A stretch of DNA of 33,341 bases, taken from an uncultured bacterium (lineage in GTDB: Bacteria; Verrucomicrobiota; Lentisphaeria; Victivallales; Victivallaceae). Below, one piece after another: positions 15,439-23,835 of this stretch. The stretch lies in assembly GCA_900551245.1 (NCBI GenBank), contig URVC01000054.1:1-33341 (forward strand), in the 5' to 3' direction. Below the pieces are notes generated by a model. That model made no database searches and was not told where the DNA came from. It worked only from the letters and a program-made list of their open reading frames with translations. The translations under genes were made by a program, and so were the position numbers. Position 1 is the first letter of the stretch. Each line of letters opens with the position of its first letter.

Positions 15439-16203
15439 ATGTTCAGGTCGTGTTCTATTGCAGTTCTTGTCGCATGTCTCGTCGGAGGCTGCGTAAGCAT
15501 GGAACCGGTTTCTCAGGTGGAGGCGGTTTACGCGCCAGGCCTGCGCGTGGACGCGGAGATGTCCGACCCCGCGTGGCGGAAGGCGCCGGAATACCGGCTC
15601 AGCCGCTACCGGAATTTTCAGCATCTCCCCGAAAAGACGGTTGCCGCGATCGAAGCCGGAAAATACGAGGTCCGGGCCTTCGCGAAACTTCTTTACGACG
15701 ATGAAAACCTTTATATCGGCTGCCGCATTGAAAATGATGACATCTGGACTCTGGACCGGCAGGACCAGCTGCGTCATTATCTCACCGGCGATGTGTTTGA
15801 AGTATTTCTGAAACCGGAGGAGGGCAACGCATATCTCGAACTCTACGCGACGCCCTCCGGCAACAAGTCCGCGTTCCACTTCCCGAGCCGCGCTTTCGGC
15901 GGTACGATTCTGATCGACCAACAGAAGCTGATGCCGGGGATCGAAGTCGTCTCAAAGGTGGACGGCACACTGAACGATTCCTCGGATGCCGACCGGGGCT
16001 GGACTTCTGTCATGACAGTCAGCCGCAAAGCCGTCGAAGAAAAACTGGGAGTTCCATTGGATTCCGAACGCGTCTGGTACGTTCTGCTGGCGGGCTATAC
16101 CTTCTCGGGCAACCGCACGTTCGGGGAAAACTTTTCCTATCCACTGCTTCCACAGCTCAACTATCACCTTTACGAATATTACGCGCCCCTGACTTTCCGA
16201 TGA
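15439..16203 (+). CDS. Lipoprotein with CBM9/DOMON-like carbohydrate-binding domain
   Basis: The 254-aa protein has a lipoprotein signal (SIAVLVACLVGGC) with the likely acylated Cys at residue 18. The mature part is one CBM9-like beta-sandwich: VDAEMSDPAWRKAPEY resembles the IDG-x-D-x-W opening of the family, followed by YDDENLYIGCRIENDDIW and GDVFEVFLKPE. It should bind carbohydrate at the cell surface or in the periplasm. No catalytic domain is present, unlike the CBM9-GH123 enzyme at 7826-10366. It is 43 nt upstream of the large gene at 16247, with which it forms an operon. The GAAAGG ribosome site is about 10 nt from the ATG. Confidence 0.8.
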   Translation: MFRSCSIAVLVACLVGGCVSMEPVSQVEAVYAPGLRVDAEMSDPAWRKAPEYRLSRYRNFQHLPEKTVAAIEAGKYEVRAFAKLLYDDENLYIGCRIENDDIWTLDRQDQLRHYLTGDVFEVFLKPEEGNAYLELYATPSGNKSAFHFPSRAFGGTILIDQQKLMPGIEVVSKVDGTLNDSSDADRGWTSVMTVSRKAVEEKLGVPLDSERVWYVLLAGYTFSGNRTFGENFSYPLLPQLNYHLYEYYAPLTFR

Positions 16204-16246
16204 CCGCGACATCACAACTATCTCTGAACGAAAAAAGGATATGCGA

Positions 16247-19200
16247 ATGAAACTGGATTTCCGGATCGACTGGGGATATCAATATCTGTACTCCCGCCGC
16301 CACTATCACCCCGTCTTTCTCTGGGACGGTCATCTGGAATGCGACGGCGGAACCATTGCGGAGTGCTATGCGCTCAACTATCCCGTAATCTGGTACGGGC
16401 CGGGCCATTGCGCCCATGAAACCCGTCTTGCCGGACCGTTCTGGAAAAGCAGGACCCGCAGGGGGCTGGCCGGCATCCGGATCGTTGCCGAAACGGAAGC
16501 GGACGCCCGCTTCCGTCTGGTCACCGCTTCCGGCTGTTTTTCCTTCGGCGTCGATGAGCTGCGGCGGAATGGAAGGCTGGTGTTTCCGGTCGGCCCGAAG
16601 TATCTGGGCTGCCATGTAATCGTGACTCGGACGAACTTTCTCTGGTTTCGGCCGGGGCCGCGTCCGGGCGAACAAACCTGGGAAGCGGACGACCTGCCGC
16701 TGCCGCGTCATGACTGGGCGCGGATGAGAACCGCCTGGCTCGCTCCGGGAGAGACGCTGGAATGGGAAGCCGATCTGCCGGAATCCGCCGCCGATTTTAC
16801 GGAATACATCCTGCATCTGGAAGCGATGGCGGCCCCCGACTACACGCCGGGCAGCGAACGGCAGGTGCATGATCTGTATTCATTGGCAGTGCTTTGCGAC
16901 GACCGCCCCGTCGCCCGTTGCGCCCACTACTTCCGGGAGCACGACACTTATATGCAGATGCTGGAGGATGTCTGGGTGCGTTTTCAAGCCTCGCCGGGCA
17001 GGCGCCGTCTGGGAATCAGGAACGAAAATCCGCACTTCCCGCTGTTGTTCAGCCGATTGACGCTCCGAACCGCAGGCTATTCCCATCTCGAACTTTCTCT
17101 CCCCAGCTGGGCATTGACTGGAGAACCGCTAACGGGCCGGATTTTCGCGGTCAAGCCGGACTCCACCGTCGTCCGTTGGCCGGGCGGTTCGCGTGAACTG
17201 GTTTTGCAAAAAGGCTGGAACGAGTTTCCGTTCTCCATTTCCGAACCATTGATCAATGCGGAAGTTTCCACCGGATCAACGCGGGGGATAATTTCGGCGG
17301 TATATGCTTTGGAGGAAGAAAAGTTTCCCGTTACCGTCGGCTTTGACCTCACCACGGTGCCGCATGACGACAACGGTTTCATGGACTGGCTGCTCGATTA
17401 CACCTGGCGGACGCGCCTCGGAAATCTGGTGGTGTTCCGTTCGTTCCGCTGGCAGGCTCCCGGAAATTACACCCCCGTTCGGATCGCGCCGGAATCGCTG
17501 CGTCGCTGGGGAGAGTTCTGCCGCACACACCACATCACGGTGGAGGCCGCCAACCAATATGAGGACGGCGCGCTGATTGCGGCGGCCGGGGAAGCGCTCC
17601 ACTCTGTCGGCCTTCATGAATATCCGGGAGCGGTCTATGCCCGTGATCCGGCGGAACCGTGGAGTTCCGCGGATATGAAGGAGGCGGCGGAACACTATAT
17701 GGCCTATTTGAAGGCCGCAGTGGACAAAACGCACGAAATCGCTCCCCGCGCCGCATTCGGAGATGCTTCGGGTGGGCACCGCTACTGTTATCTTGCCGGC
17801 GCGGATTTCATCCGAACGGAAACGATGGTGCCGCACACGCAGCATATCTGCTCGCAGGCCCGTCCTGCCGCCGAAGCGCTCGGCTCCGGGGAATGGGGCG
17901 TTCACATTGCGATCCAGCATGCGATGCAACCCTATTTTGAAACCCATCTCGGCCAGTATTTCCTTTCACTGTATCAGCCGTGGATGATGGGCGCCTCCAT
18001 GATTTACGAGGAGGACAGCCTGTTTCTGCTGTTCAAGGAGGAGCGCCAGTGCTGGGATGACCGCCTGACCAAAGGCAAACGGGATATGACGCGCGACTTC
18101 TTCCGTTTCGTGAAAACTCATCCGCGCCGGGGACGGAACCGGCGGAACATCGCGTTCCTCGAAGGGCGTTACGCCGCGCCGTTCAACGGTTTTATCTGCG
18201 ATTCGGAACAAACGCCCGACTATTCCGTCTGGGGACTTTTCGGCAATCCTGCGCCGGAGTGGGGACACGGCCAACCGGAGAAGTGCCGCCAGTTGCTTGA
18301 CGTGCTGATGCCCGGCGCAAACACGCATCCGCTGCGCCAGCGCTGTGACCGCCGTCGCTTCTTCTTTTCCGGGACACCTTACGGGGATTTCGATGAAGTT
18401 CCGGTGGAAGTAGGCGCTGAGTATCTGCAACAGTACAAACTTTTACTGAATCTCGGTTGGAATACGATGATCCGTGAGGATTACGACAAGCTTTGCGAAT
18501 TCGTCCGAAATGGTGGTACTTTGTTTACCGGTCTTCCGCAATTCAGTACGCATATCCGGCGCGACTTCCTGAAGAATTGGCAGGAGCTGGCTTTGTGGAA
18601 CGGCGGCGATCTATCCGAACTATGTGGTGTGGTGGTCGGCGGTCCCGGTCCCGAATACTCCGGCCAGTGGAATGCTGCGGGACGCGAAACTTTCCCGGAA
18701 CCACAACTTTCGTCAGCTCCCAACCGTTCCGTGTGCGAAGACGGACCATGCCGCCTTGCGGCATTAGAACCGAAAGGAGCTGAAATTGTCGCTTGGGACG
18801 CGGCCACCGGGCATCCGCTGGTTCTCCGTCACCGATTGGGAAAAGGTATCGTTTACCTGTTAGCCGCTTGGGCTTACCCGGGACATGAAGCTTTACAAAC
18901 GCTATCAGCCTCATGGCTCGCCCACCTCGCGGAGAAGTGTCGTGGCGAATATTACGTCGAGGATTCTTCGCGGGAGGTATTCTGGACAAGCTGGGAAGAA
19001 CCATCCGGAGTCCGTTACCTGATGCTGTTGAACACCGATTGGACTCAACCGGGAAACATCAAGGAAATCAGAGTTCACACACCTGCCTTTTCGTTCGATT
19101 TCAAGGTAAAGGAACGCAAACCATCTATAATAACGCTTCTGCCTTTTGCCGCAGTGGTTCCGGAACCAGGAATCCATCTGGAGGTGCTGTCATATTCCGC

Positions 19201-19333
19201 ACTTCAAGCTCACCTTAGACTCCACGGAACAGTGGGAGCGCTGACGATATATAAAGACGGTGGTCGTAGCGACCAAAGAGACATCCCCCTTACGGATCGA
19301 ACAGTTCAAGGATTAATCCTGCATAAGGACTGA
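16247..19333 (+). CDS. Large glycosidase-like protein of unknown family, no signal peptide
   Basis: The 1028-aa protein begins MKLDFRIDWGYQYLYSRRHY without a signal peptide. I do not recognise a named family. N-terminal beta-rich domains (about 1-365) precede a probable TIM barrel (about 380-660: FMDWLLDYTWRTRLGNLVVF, TVEAANQYEDGALIAAAG, AGADFIRTETMVPH). A segment resembling the beta-galactosidase trimerisation/GATase-like domain follows (LLLNLGWNTMIREDYDKL, FVRNGGTLFTGLP, about 720-770), then a beta C-terminus. This layout recalls GH42-like enzymes, but catalytic residues cannot be assigned. ATG at 16247 is preferred over 16241 because AAAAAAGG is 8 nt before it but only 2 nt before 16241. 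It shares an operon with the CBM9 lipoprotein. A cytoplasmic location beside a surface lipoprotein is odd unless export is non-classical. Confidence 0.7.
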   Translation: MKLDFRIDWGYQYLYSRRHYHPVFLWDGHLECDGGTIAECYALNYPVIWYGPGHCAHETRLAGPFWKSRTRRGLAGIRIVAETEADARFRLVTASGCFSFGVDELRRNGRLVFPVGPKYLGCHVIVTRTNFLWFRPGPRPGEQTWEADDLPLPRHDWARMRTAWLAPGETLEWEADLPESAADFTEYILHLEAMAAPDYTPGSERQVHDLYSLAVLCDDRPVARCAHYFREHDTYMQMLEDVWVRFQASPGRRRLGIRNENPHFPLLFSRLTLRTAGYSHLELSLPSWALTGEPLTGRIFAVKPDSTVVRWPGGSRELVLQKGWNEFPFSISEPLINAEVSTGSTRGIISAVYALEEEKFPVTVGFDLTTVPHDDNGFMDWLLDYTWRTRLGNLVVFRSFRWQAPGNYTPVRIAPESLRRWGEFCRTHHITVEAANQYEDGALIAAAGEALHSVGLHEYPGAVYARDPAEPWSSADMKEAAEHYMAYLKAAVDKTHEIAPRAAFGDASGGHRYCYLAGADFIRTETMVPHTQHICSQARPAAEALGSGEWGVHIAIQHAMQPYFETHLGQYFLSLYQPWMMGASMIYEEDSLFLLFKEERQCWDDRLTKGKRDMTRDFFRFVKTHPRRGRNRRNIAFLEGRYAAPFNGFICDSEQTPDYSVWGLFGNPAPEWGHGQPEKCRQLLDVLMPGANTHPLRQRCDRRRFFFSGTPYGDFDEVPVEVGAEYLQQYKLLLNLGWNTMIREDYDKLCEFVRNGGTLFTGLPQFSTHIRRDFLKNWQELALWNGGDLSELCGVVVGGPGPEYSGQWNAAGRETFPEPQLSSAPNRSVCEDGPCRLAALEPKGAEIVAWDAATGHPLVLRHRLGKGIVYLLAAWAYPGHEALQTLSASWLAHLAEKCRGEYYVEDSSREVFWTSWEEPSGVRYLMLLNTDWTQPGNIKEIRVHTPAFSFDFKVKERKPSIITLLPFAAVVPEPGIHLEVLSYSALQAHLRLHGTVGALTIYKDGGRSDQRDIPLTDRTVQGLILHKD

Positions 19334-19357
19334 AATCAGCAAATAGCTTAAAAATAA

Positions 19358-19475
19358 ACGCATCCTGTGGAAGTTGACTGGATTGACGTTGGACTGACGG
19401 CGTATCACTCCTTTGATCTATGCCACTACTTTCTTGACGATTCACCTATTCTAGCGAAGCCACAAAAAAGATGAT
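19358..19475 (+). pseudogene. Possible short gene remnant between the large glycosidase-like gene and the next regulator
   Basis: A stop-bounded frame reads THPVEVDWIDVGLTAYHSFD and continues to PQKR before a TGA. It has protein-like composition but no start or ribosome site. It may be a C-terminal scrap left by deletion. The rest of 19334-19628 holds no recognisable gene or terminator. Confidence 0.2.
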
Positions 19476-19628
19476 TTATAAAGCATAATGTATATTTAAC
19501 AAGTAGTATCTACCAGGAGTTCGATAAGGGTAAATCTTGGTCTTCTGTTCATGATTCACTTTCCTTATTCTTAGTAGTTTGTATCATTTATGAATGAAAA
19601 ATCATACTGTAAAAACATCAGAGAAAAA

Positions 19629-20816
19629 TCATTGACCATTTTTCTTCTCCGAAAGAGCAGGGGATGGTTCCGCAGAGGCTACATTCAACTCCCCAGAGAA
19701 ACTGCATTGGGGAGCAAAACAAATTCTCCGTCCGGCGACTTGATGGTAATCCGTCGCGGTGGACTCTCCGATCCACAGCACCTCCTCCGGCGAGAGGTCC
19801 TCCAGCTCGAAACGGTAGTAGAGCCGTTCCGGAGCCGGGGTGATGCCGAGATAGTGTTCGTAAATTTTGCTGACCAGCGGCATCAGGTCCGGGGTGTTCA
19901 CAATGGTGATCGACGGGGTGTGGACGCGGGCCTGTTCCGGACTGCCGAAGGAGACCACGGCGATATCCTCCGGAACTCGAATCCTGTGATCGGTTAGTGC
20001 ACGGATGACGCCGCGGGCCGCTTCAACCGAGGTGCAGAAGATGGCGTCAGCCCCGTCAAGCTTCCCCGCCCGCACCAGCTGATCGGCATAGTGAATCGCG
20101 TGAACGAGGGAGGGTTCGGGCGGAATTGTGCGATCATCCCAGACCATGCCGGTGCAACCATACTTGGTCAGAGCCCGTTCCCACGGCAGTTGACGCGAGG
20201 AGGGGCGGTTGAGATTGGGCTCCACCGTGAAGAAGTCGATGCGCCGGCAGCCGCGCTGGTGGAGAAACTTCACCAGATGCCCGATTGCTTCGATGTTGAT
20301 TCCGTCGAAACAGCGGATGCCATAGCAGGTCAGGTCGTTGAAGAGAGAGATCATCCGGTCGCTGCGGCGGCGGAGTTTCTCCAGCAGCAGCGGGTGGAGC
20401 GGGCTGATATTGAAGAAAATCATATCGAAATCCTGATCCAGCGTCTCGTACACCACCGCGTCTTCGCTGTAGCGGAAGGGGATATCTTGATAACTGCACC
20501 CATATTTGCAGGCGGCTCCGGCGATGGCGTTGCGCCATTTATCGGAGAGGGCGATGGCGCTGTGGTGGAGGTAGGCAACCCGCAGTTTGGGCGAGTCCCC
20601 CGGTGCGCCGGGAACCTCCAGCCGTCCGTTGGCGGCCCGGATTACGGTGCCGTCGTCGATCAACTTCTGCATCGCCTGCCGGGTGGTCATGTAGCTGATC
20701 CCGAACTCCTGCATCAGCTTGGGGGCTCCCGGCAACGCGCCGGAAAGGTAGTCTCCGTGCGCAATCCGGCGCTGGAGCACCTCGGCGATCTGTACATATT
20801 TCGGAGTTCCTGTCAT
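19629..20816 (-). CDS. GntR/LacI-type transcriptional regulator (third)
   Basis: The 395-aa protein has a GntR winged helix at residues 1-70 (PKYVQIAEVLQRRIAHGDYL, GISYMTTRQAMQKLIDDGTV) and a LacI-like ligand-binding domain (LRVAYLHHSAIALSDKWRNA, DAIFCTSVEAARGVIRAL, IAVVSFGSPEQARVHTPSI). It is less similar to the two bracketing regulators than they are to each other. A perfect -35/-10 promoter precedes it, and a TATCTAGATA palindrome lies between promoter and start, fitting autorepression. Its target may be the operon ending at 19333 or genes elsewhere. The about 35 residues after the sensor domain (RRICFAPQ...) look unstructured. Confidence 0.85.
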   Translation of the reverse strand: MTGTPKYVQIAEVLQRRIAHGDYLSGALPGAPKLMQEFGISYMTTRQAMQKLIDDGTVIRAANGRLEVPGAPGDSPKLRVAYLHHSAIALSDKWRNAIAGAACKYGCSYQDIPFRYSEDAVVYETLDQDFDMIFFNISPLHPLLLEKLRRRSDRMISLFNDLTCYGIRCFDGINIEAIGHLVKFLHQRGCRRIDFFTVEPNLNRPSSRQLPWERALTKYGCTGMVWDDRTIPPEPSLVHAIHYADQLVRAGKLDGADAIFCTSVEAARGVIRALTDHRIRVPEDIAVVSFGSPEQARVHTPSITIVNTPDLMPLVSKIYEHYLGITPAPERLYYRFELEDLSPEEVLWIGESTATDYHQVAGRRICFAPQCSFSGELNVASAEPSPALSEKKNGQ

Positions 20817-20841
20817 TCAATGCTCCGTTCTTACAATTTTA

Positions 20842-20851
20842 TATCTAGATA
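20842..20851. promoter_or_regulatory. TATCTAGATA palindrome: putative autoregulatory operator
   Basis: A perfect 10-bp palindrome lies in the leader of the regulator gene starting at 20816, 13 bp downstream of its -10 box. GntR-type repressors often bind short palindromes there. Confidence 0.45.
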
Positions 20852-20864
20852 GTTTTCTGTTTAT

Positions 20865-20893
20865 ATTATAGCAAAAATTCTGATCGATGTCAA
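20865..20893 (-). promoter_or_regulatory. Consensus promoter of the third regulator
   Basis: On the minus strand TTGACA (20893-20888), 17-bp spacer, TATAAT (20870-20865): a perfect match. Confidence 0.85.
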
Positions 20894-21085
20894 TACCCTG
20901 TCGAAAAAAAGTATGAAAATTGGTTGGAAGGCCGACGGCATAGCGGCGACCGGCCGTGGAGCGGGAGGAGCGGGCCAGGGGCGCCTCGGAGGATCCGCCC
21001 GGAGAGGTGAGTTGGAAAACGCTTTTGCAATCCATTGGCAGAGATGCTATTTTATTTGCATGGAAATCACGGGGGCTTGTGGATC

Positions 21086-21571
21086 ATGGCGAAGGATTAT
21101 TTTTCTCCTTACGGCACGTATGTCTTCGGCTGTCTGCTGCCGCCGGACGAGCTCGAGAAACGGCTGCGGAATGCGTGCCGGAGCTGGTCCTTCTTCGGCG
21201 CGGGTGAATTCCGGAATTTCTTCTTTTGGCGGACTGCAAAAGGGATCGTGCTGATTCCGTACCGTTATATGCAGAACACCCTTCGGGCATGGCTGCATCT
21301 GACAGTGGAGCCGGGAAGGAACGGTCGCGGTTCCCGGATTCAAGTTGTTGCGGCGCCGCTGAATCTGCGGTGGTTGAACTGGTTCTTCTGCGGCTTTCTG
21401 GGTGTATTTGTGGCGGCTGGAATCTACACGCGGACGTGGCCGGTTCTGATTGCTCTGATTTTCCTGCCGTTGAGCCGGCTTTTTCTGGCGATATGCCGAC
21501 AGGGCGCGGAAGAGGAGCTCCCCCGGATTCTGCGCGGATTTCAAATGCTCCTGAATCAACTGGAGAAATAA
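21086..21571 (+). CDS. Small membrane protein of unknown function
   Basis: The 161-aa protein begins MAKDYFSPYGTYVFGC. About 95 soluble N-terminal residues are followed by two adjacent hydrophobic segments (LRWLNWFFCGFLGVFVAAGI and WPVLIALIFLPLSRLFLAI) and a short charged tail ending in LLNQLEK. I recognise no family. The frame is open to a TTG at 21035, but ATG 21086 has a better start context. Regulator genes flank it on both sides and it ends 10 bp before the convergent gene at 21582. No clear promoter was seen in 20894-21085. Confidence 0.55.
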   Translation: MAKDYFSPYGTYVFGCLLPPDELEKRLRNACRSWSFFGAGEFRNFFFWRTAKGIVLIPYRYMQNTLRAWLHLTVEPGRNGRGSRIQVVAAPLNLRWLNWFFCGFLGVFVAAGIYTRTWPVLIALIFLPLSRLFLAICRQGAEEELPRILRGFQMLLNQLEK

Positions 21572-21581
21572 AACTTTCTCG

Positions 21582-22841
21582 TTACGGGAAGAGCTCGGTG
21601 CGCGAAAGAATGTTCGGTGCGATCAAGATCCGGGTGGGGTGGCTGACCGAGGAGTTCATGATCAGCGTCAGTTCTGCAATCACCCGTGAGGCGAGTTCCC
21701 GCTGTGGCTGGACCGCAGAAAACCGGAGGAACGGGCGGTTCTCGAAGGCCTCCGCCTTCAGATCAAACGCCGCGGTCGGGAGATTCCGCTGCCGTAGAAA
21801 CTCTACCAGCGGCGGCGCCGAGAACGAATAGTGGTAGAGGACACCTGGAGTTGTGAACAACAGACTGTCGCAGCGGGAGTTCCGGATGAATTCGAAGAAC
21901 CTTTCGTGGGAGTAGTTTTCGTCAATCCGGTAGATTCGCTTATTCGGTTTCAGCCCCGCCTCACTCAATGCCTGAGCATAACCCAGCGCCCGCTCCTCCG
22001 CAGAGGGGAGCCGATCAGCGATTCGAATCAGTGCGGGCCGGCGGCAGCCGAGTGCGAGCAGGCGGCAAGTCAGTTGATGCGCTCCGTAGAAATGGTCCAG
22101 CGAAACGGTGGAGCAGCTGGCGTCGAGGCGGCATTGATCGAAGAGAATCAGCGGATATTTCTCCTCAACCAGCTGCCGTACCAGTTCCCGGCTCCGTTCC
22201 TTCAACCCGGGATACAGAATCATGCCCTCGCACTCCCGGCGGATGACCCGAATCGCCTGCGCCTCCTCGCCCGGGTTGAACCAGGGATAACGACGCAACC
22301 GGAACGCATATCCCAGCCGGACGACCGTCCGCTCCAGCTCCGGAAAGAACTCCGGCCAGCCGTTCCCCGCGGCAGGGAAAACCACGCCGATTTTCTGCTG
22401 GCGGCTCTGGGGGTCATTCGGCGCAATCTCAGGCGCCAGCAATGTTCCCCGTTTCTTGATCCGGCAGATACGATGGTCCGCGTCGAGCAGTTCCAAAGCA
22501 TTTCGCACTGTTCTGCGGCTGACGCCGAAAAAGGCGGCAAGTTTCTCCTCGGTGGGGAGGCGCCCCGCCATACGCCCCTCCGGAGAGAAAATATACTCTT
22601 TGAGCACATTGTGCAGCACCATGTAACGGGGCAGTGGCGACGCAGGGTTCACGGAATCCGTCCGCCGCCGGAGAAGCCGGGCTATTTCTCCACTGTTCAG
22701 GATGGAAAGCTGCCGCGCAAACATTTCATCCGGAATCAGACGACAGATCACCCAGGTGAACCACGGATCCTTCGTCGCCGCGTTCCGGGCAATCTCCAGG
22801 GGCGGAGCGGAATCTCCCGGTGTCTGAATCGAATTCGCCAT
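21582..22841 (-). CDS. GntR/LacI-type transcriptional regulator (fourth) with N-terminal extension
   Basis: The 419-aa protein has a GntR winged helix at about residues 70-135 (LPTEEKLAAFFGVSRRTVRN) and a LacI-like sensor (KIGVVFPAAGNGWPEFF, PLILFDQCRLDASCSTVSLD, RPALIRIADRLPSAEERALG). Unlike the other three regulators it has about 69 residues before the winged helix (WFTWVICRLIPDEMF, LNSGEIARLLRRR), which may be a second small helical domain. The start at 22841 is supported by TGAGG 6 nt upstream and a promoter at 22878-22906, so the extension is probably translated. It is divergent from the pseudopilin-glycosidase operon at 23037-27660 and is the likely regulator of that operon. Confidence 0.85.
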   Translation of the reverse strand: MANSIQTPGDSAPPLEIARNAATKDPWFTWVICRLIPDEMFARQLSILNSGEIARLLRRRTDSVNPASPLPRYMVLHNVLKEYIFSPEGRMAGRLPTEEKLAAFFGVSRRTVRNALELLDADHRICRIKKRGTLLAPEIAPNDPQSRQQKIGVVFPAAGNGWPEFFPELERTVVRLGYAFRLRRYPWFNPGEEAQAIRVIRRECEGMILYPGLKERSRELVRQLVEEKYPLILFDQCRLDASCSTVSLDHFYGAHQLTCRLLALGCRRPALIRIADRLPSAEERALGYAQALSEAGLKPNKRIYRIDENYSHERFFEFIRNSRCDSLLFTTPGVLYHYSFSAPPLVEFLRQRNLPTAAFDLKAEAFENRPFLRFSAVQPQRELASRVIAELTLIMNSSVSHPTRILIAPNILSRTELFP

Positions 22842-22877
22842 GCGGAACCTCAGCTGTTATTCTGCACTCGGTGTCTA

Positions 22878-22906
22878 AATATAAGCGATTTTTCGTCCGA
22901 TGTCAA
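22878..22906 (-). promoter_or_regulatory. Promoter of the fourth regulator
   Basis: On the minus strand TTGACA (22906-22901), 17-bp spacer, TATATT (22883-22878). Confidence 0.75.
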
Positions 22907-22943
22907 TCAATTCAGCGCAGATGAAGTGCCGGTATTTTCAATA

Positions 22944-22961
22944 TGTATCTATTTTGTATCT
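22944..22961 (+). repeat. TGTATCT direct repeat upstream of the pseudopilin promoter
   Basis: TGTATCT occurs at 22944-22950 and 22955-22961, 11 bp apart (one helical turn), centred about 55 bp before the predicted transcription start. That is the usual place for an activator. Confidence 0.4.
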
Positions 22962-22971
22962 TTTAAGGAGA

Positions 22972-23000
22972 TTGTTTTTTTCGTCAGAATACGGTATAAT
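22972..23000 (+). promoter_or_regulatory. Promoter of the pseudopilin-glycosidase operon
   Basis: TTGTTT (22972-22977), 17-bp spacer, TATAAT (22995-23000). The perfect -10 box with a weak -35 box is typical of activator-dependent promoters. Confidence 0.6.
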
Positions 23001-23036
23001 TAATTCAAAACTCAGGAACCCATAGGAGAATGAGGT

Positions 23037-23810
23037 ATGGCGAAAAAATTTGATTCAGGCTGGCGAAAGAAATCCGTGTGGGACGGAAAATTTTTTACTC
23101 TGATTGAACTCCTCATTGTGATTGCCATCATTGCAATCCTCGCCGCCATGTTGCTGCCGGCGCTGAACAAGGCACGGGACTCCGCGAAGAACATAGACTG
23201 TATCGCCCGCACCAAGCAGTTGATGCTGGCTATGACCTCGTATACTGATGATAATGGAAATTTTCTGCCGTACATCAGCGGAAACGGAGCAGGAGACTCC
23301 TCGCAGCTCGCTTACAGCGGAGGAACCATCCCCAATCTGCTCGGCAAATATCTTGCCGCCCAGTCGAATGAGAGCCGCGAGAAGAAGGCGGCAGTCTGGG
23401 AGTGTCCACGGCTGCCATATACCAGAACAAACGGGGTAAACCGCGATTTTTTCTGCGGCAAGTGGCTGAACGGCTGCCTCTTCACCGACCGTTCAGGGAC
23501 ACGTGGACGCAAACTGGTAAACATCAAAACCCCGTCGGCCAAAATTCTCTTTATGGATACGCTGGATACCGTTACCGGAAATTACGATTACAACCTCTAT
23601 TTCCGCCCCAGCCGGACTGGATACGGTTCATTCTCCGTCACACGGACCGGAGCGCATCAGCCCGGTAACGGAGCCGCGTTTCTCGACGGCCATGCGGAAG
23701 CGATCCTTCAGCATTACTGGATGAACGGTACGATGACGAGCGTGAACCTCACTGCTTTCAACGCTCACGAGGAGTACCAGCCCGGTGCCTCAGGAAATAT
23801 TCCTCTGTAA
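23037..23810 (+). CDS. Prepilin-like secreted protein (second; H-x9-DG family)
   Basis: The 257-aa protein has a basic leader of about 19 residues followed by FFTLIELLIVIAIIAILAAM, a prepilin methylation motif with Glu at +5. The residue before the cleavage point is Phe, not Gly. The C-terminus has HQPGNGAAFLDGH, an H-x9-DG match. It is the same type as the protein at 13188-13946, and the segment after the N-terminal helix (LLPALNKARDSAKNIDC) matches closely. An AGGAG site precedes the ATG. It is 25 nt upstream of the 1274-aa glycosidase gene, so the two are an operon, divergent from a GntR/LacI-type regulator. Its role is unknown; attachment to a pseudopilus or the envelope is inferred. Confidence 0.9.
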   Translation: MAKKFDSGWRKKSVWDGKFFTLIELLIVIAIIAILAAMLLPALNKARDSAKNIDCIARTKQLMLAMTSYTDDNGNFLPYISGNGAGDSSQLAYSGGTIPNLLGKYLAAQSNESREKKAAVWECPRLPYTRTNGVNRDFFCGKWLNGCLFTDRSGTRGRKLVNIKTPSAKILFMDTLDTVTGNYDYNLYFRPSRTGYGSFSVTRTGAHQPGNGAAFLDGHAEAILQHYWMNGTMTSVNLTAFNAHEEYQPGASGNIPL

Positions 23811-23835
23811 ATGACGAAAAGAAAGGATGTAATCG

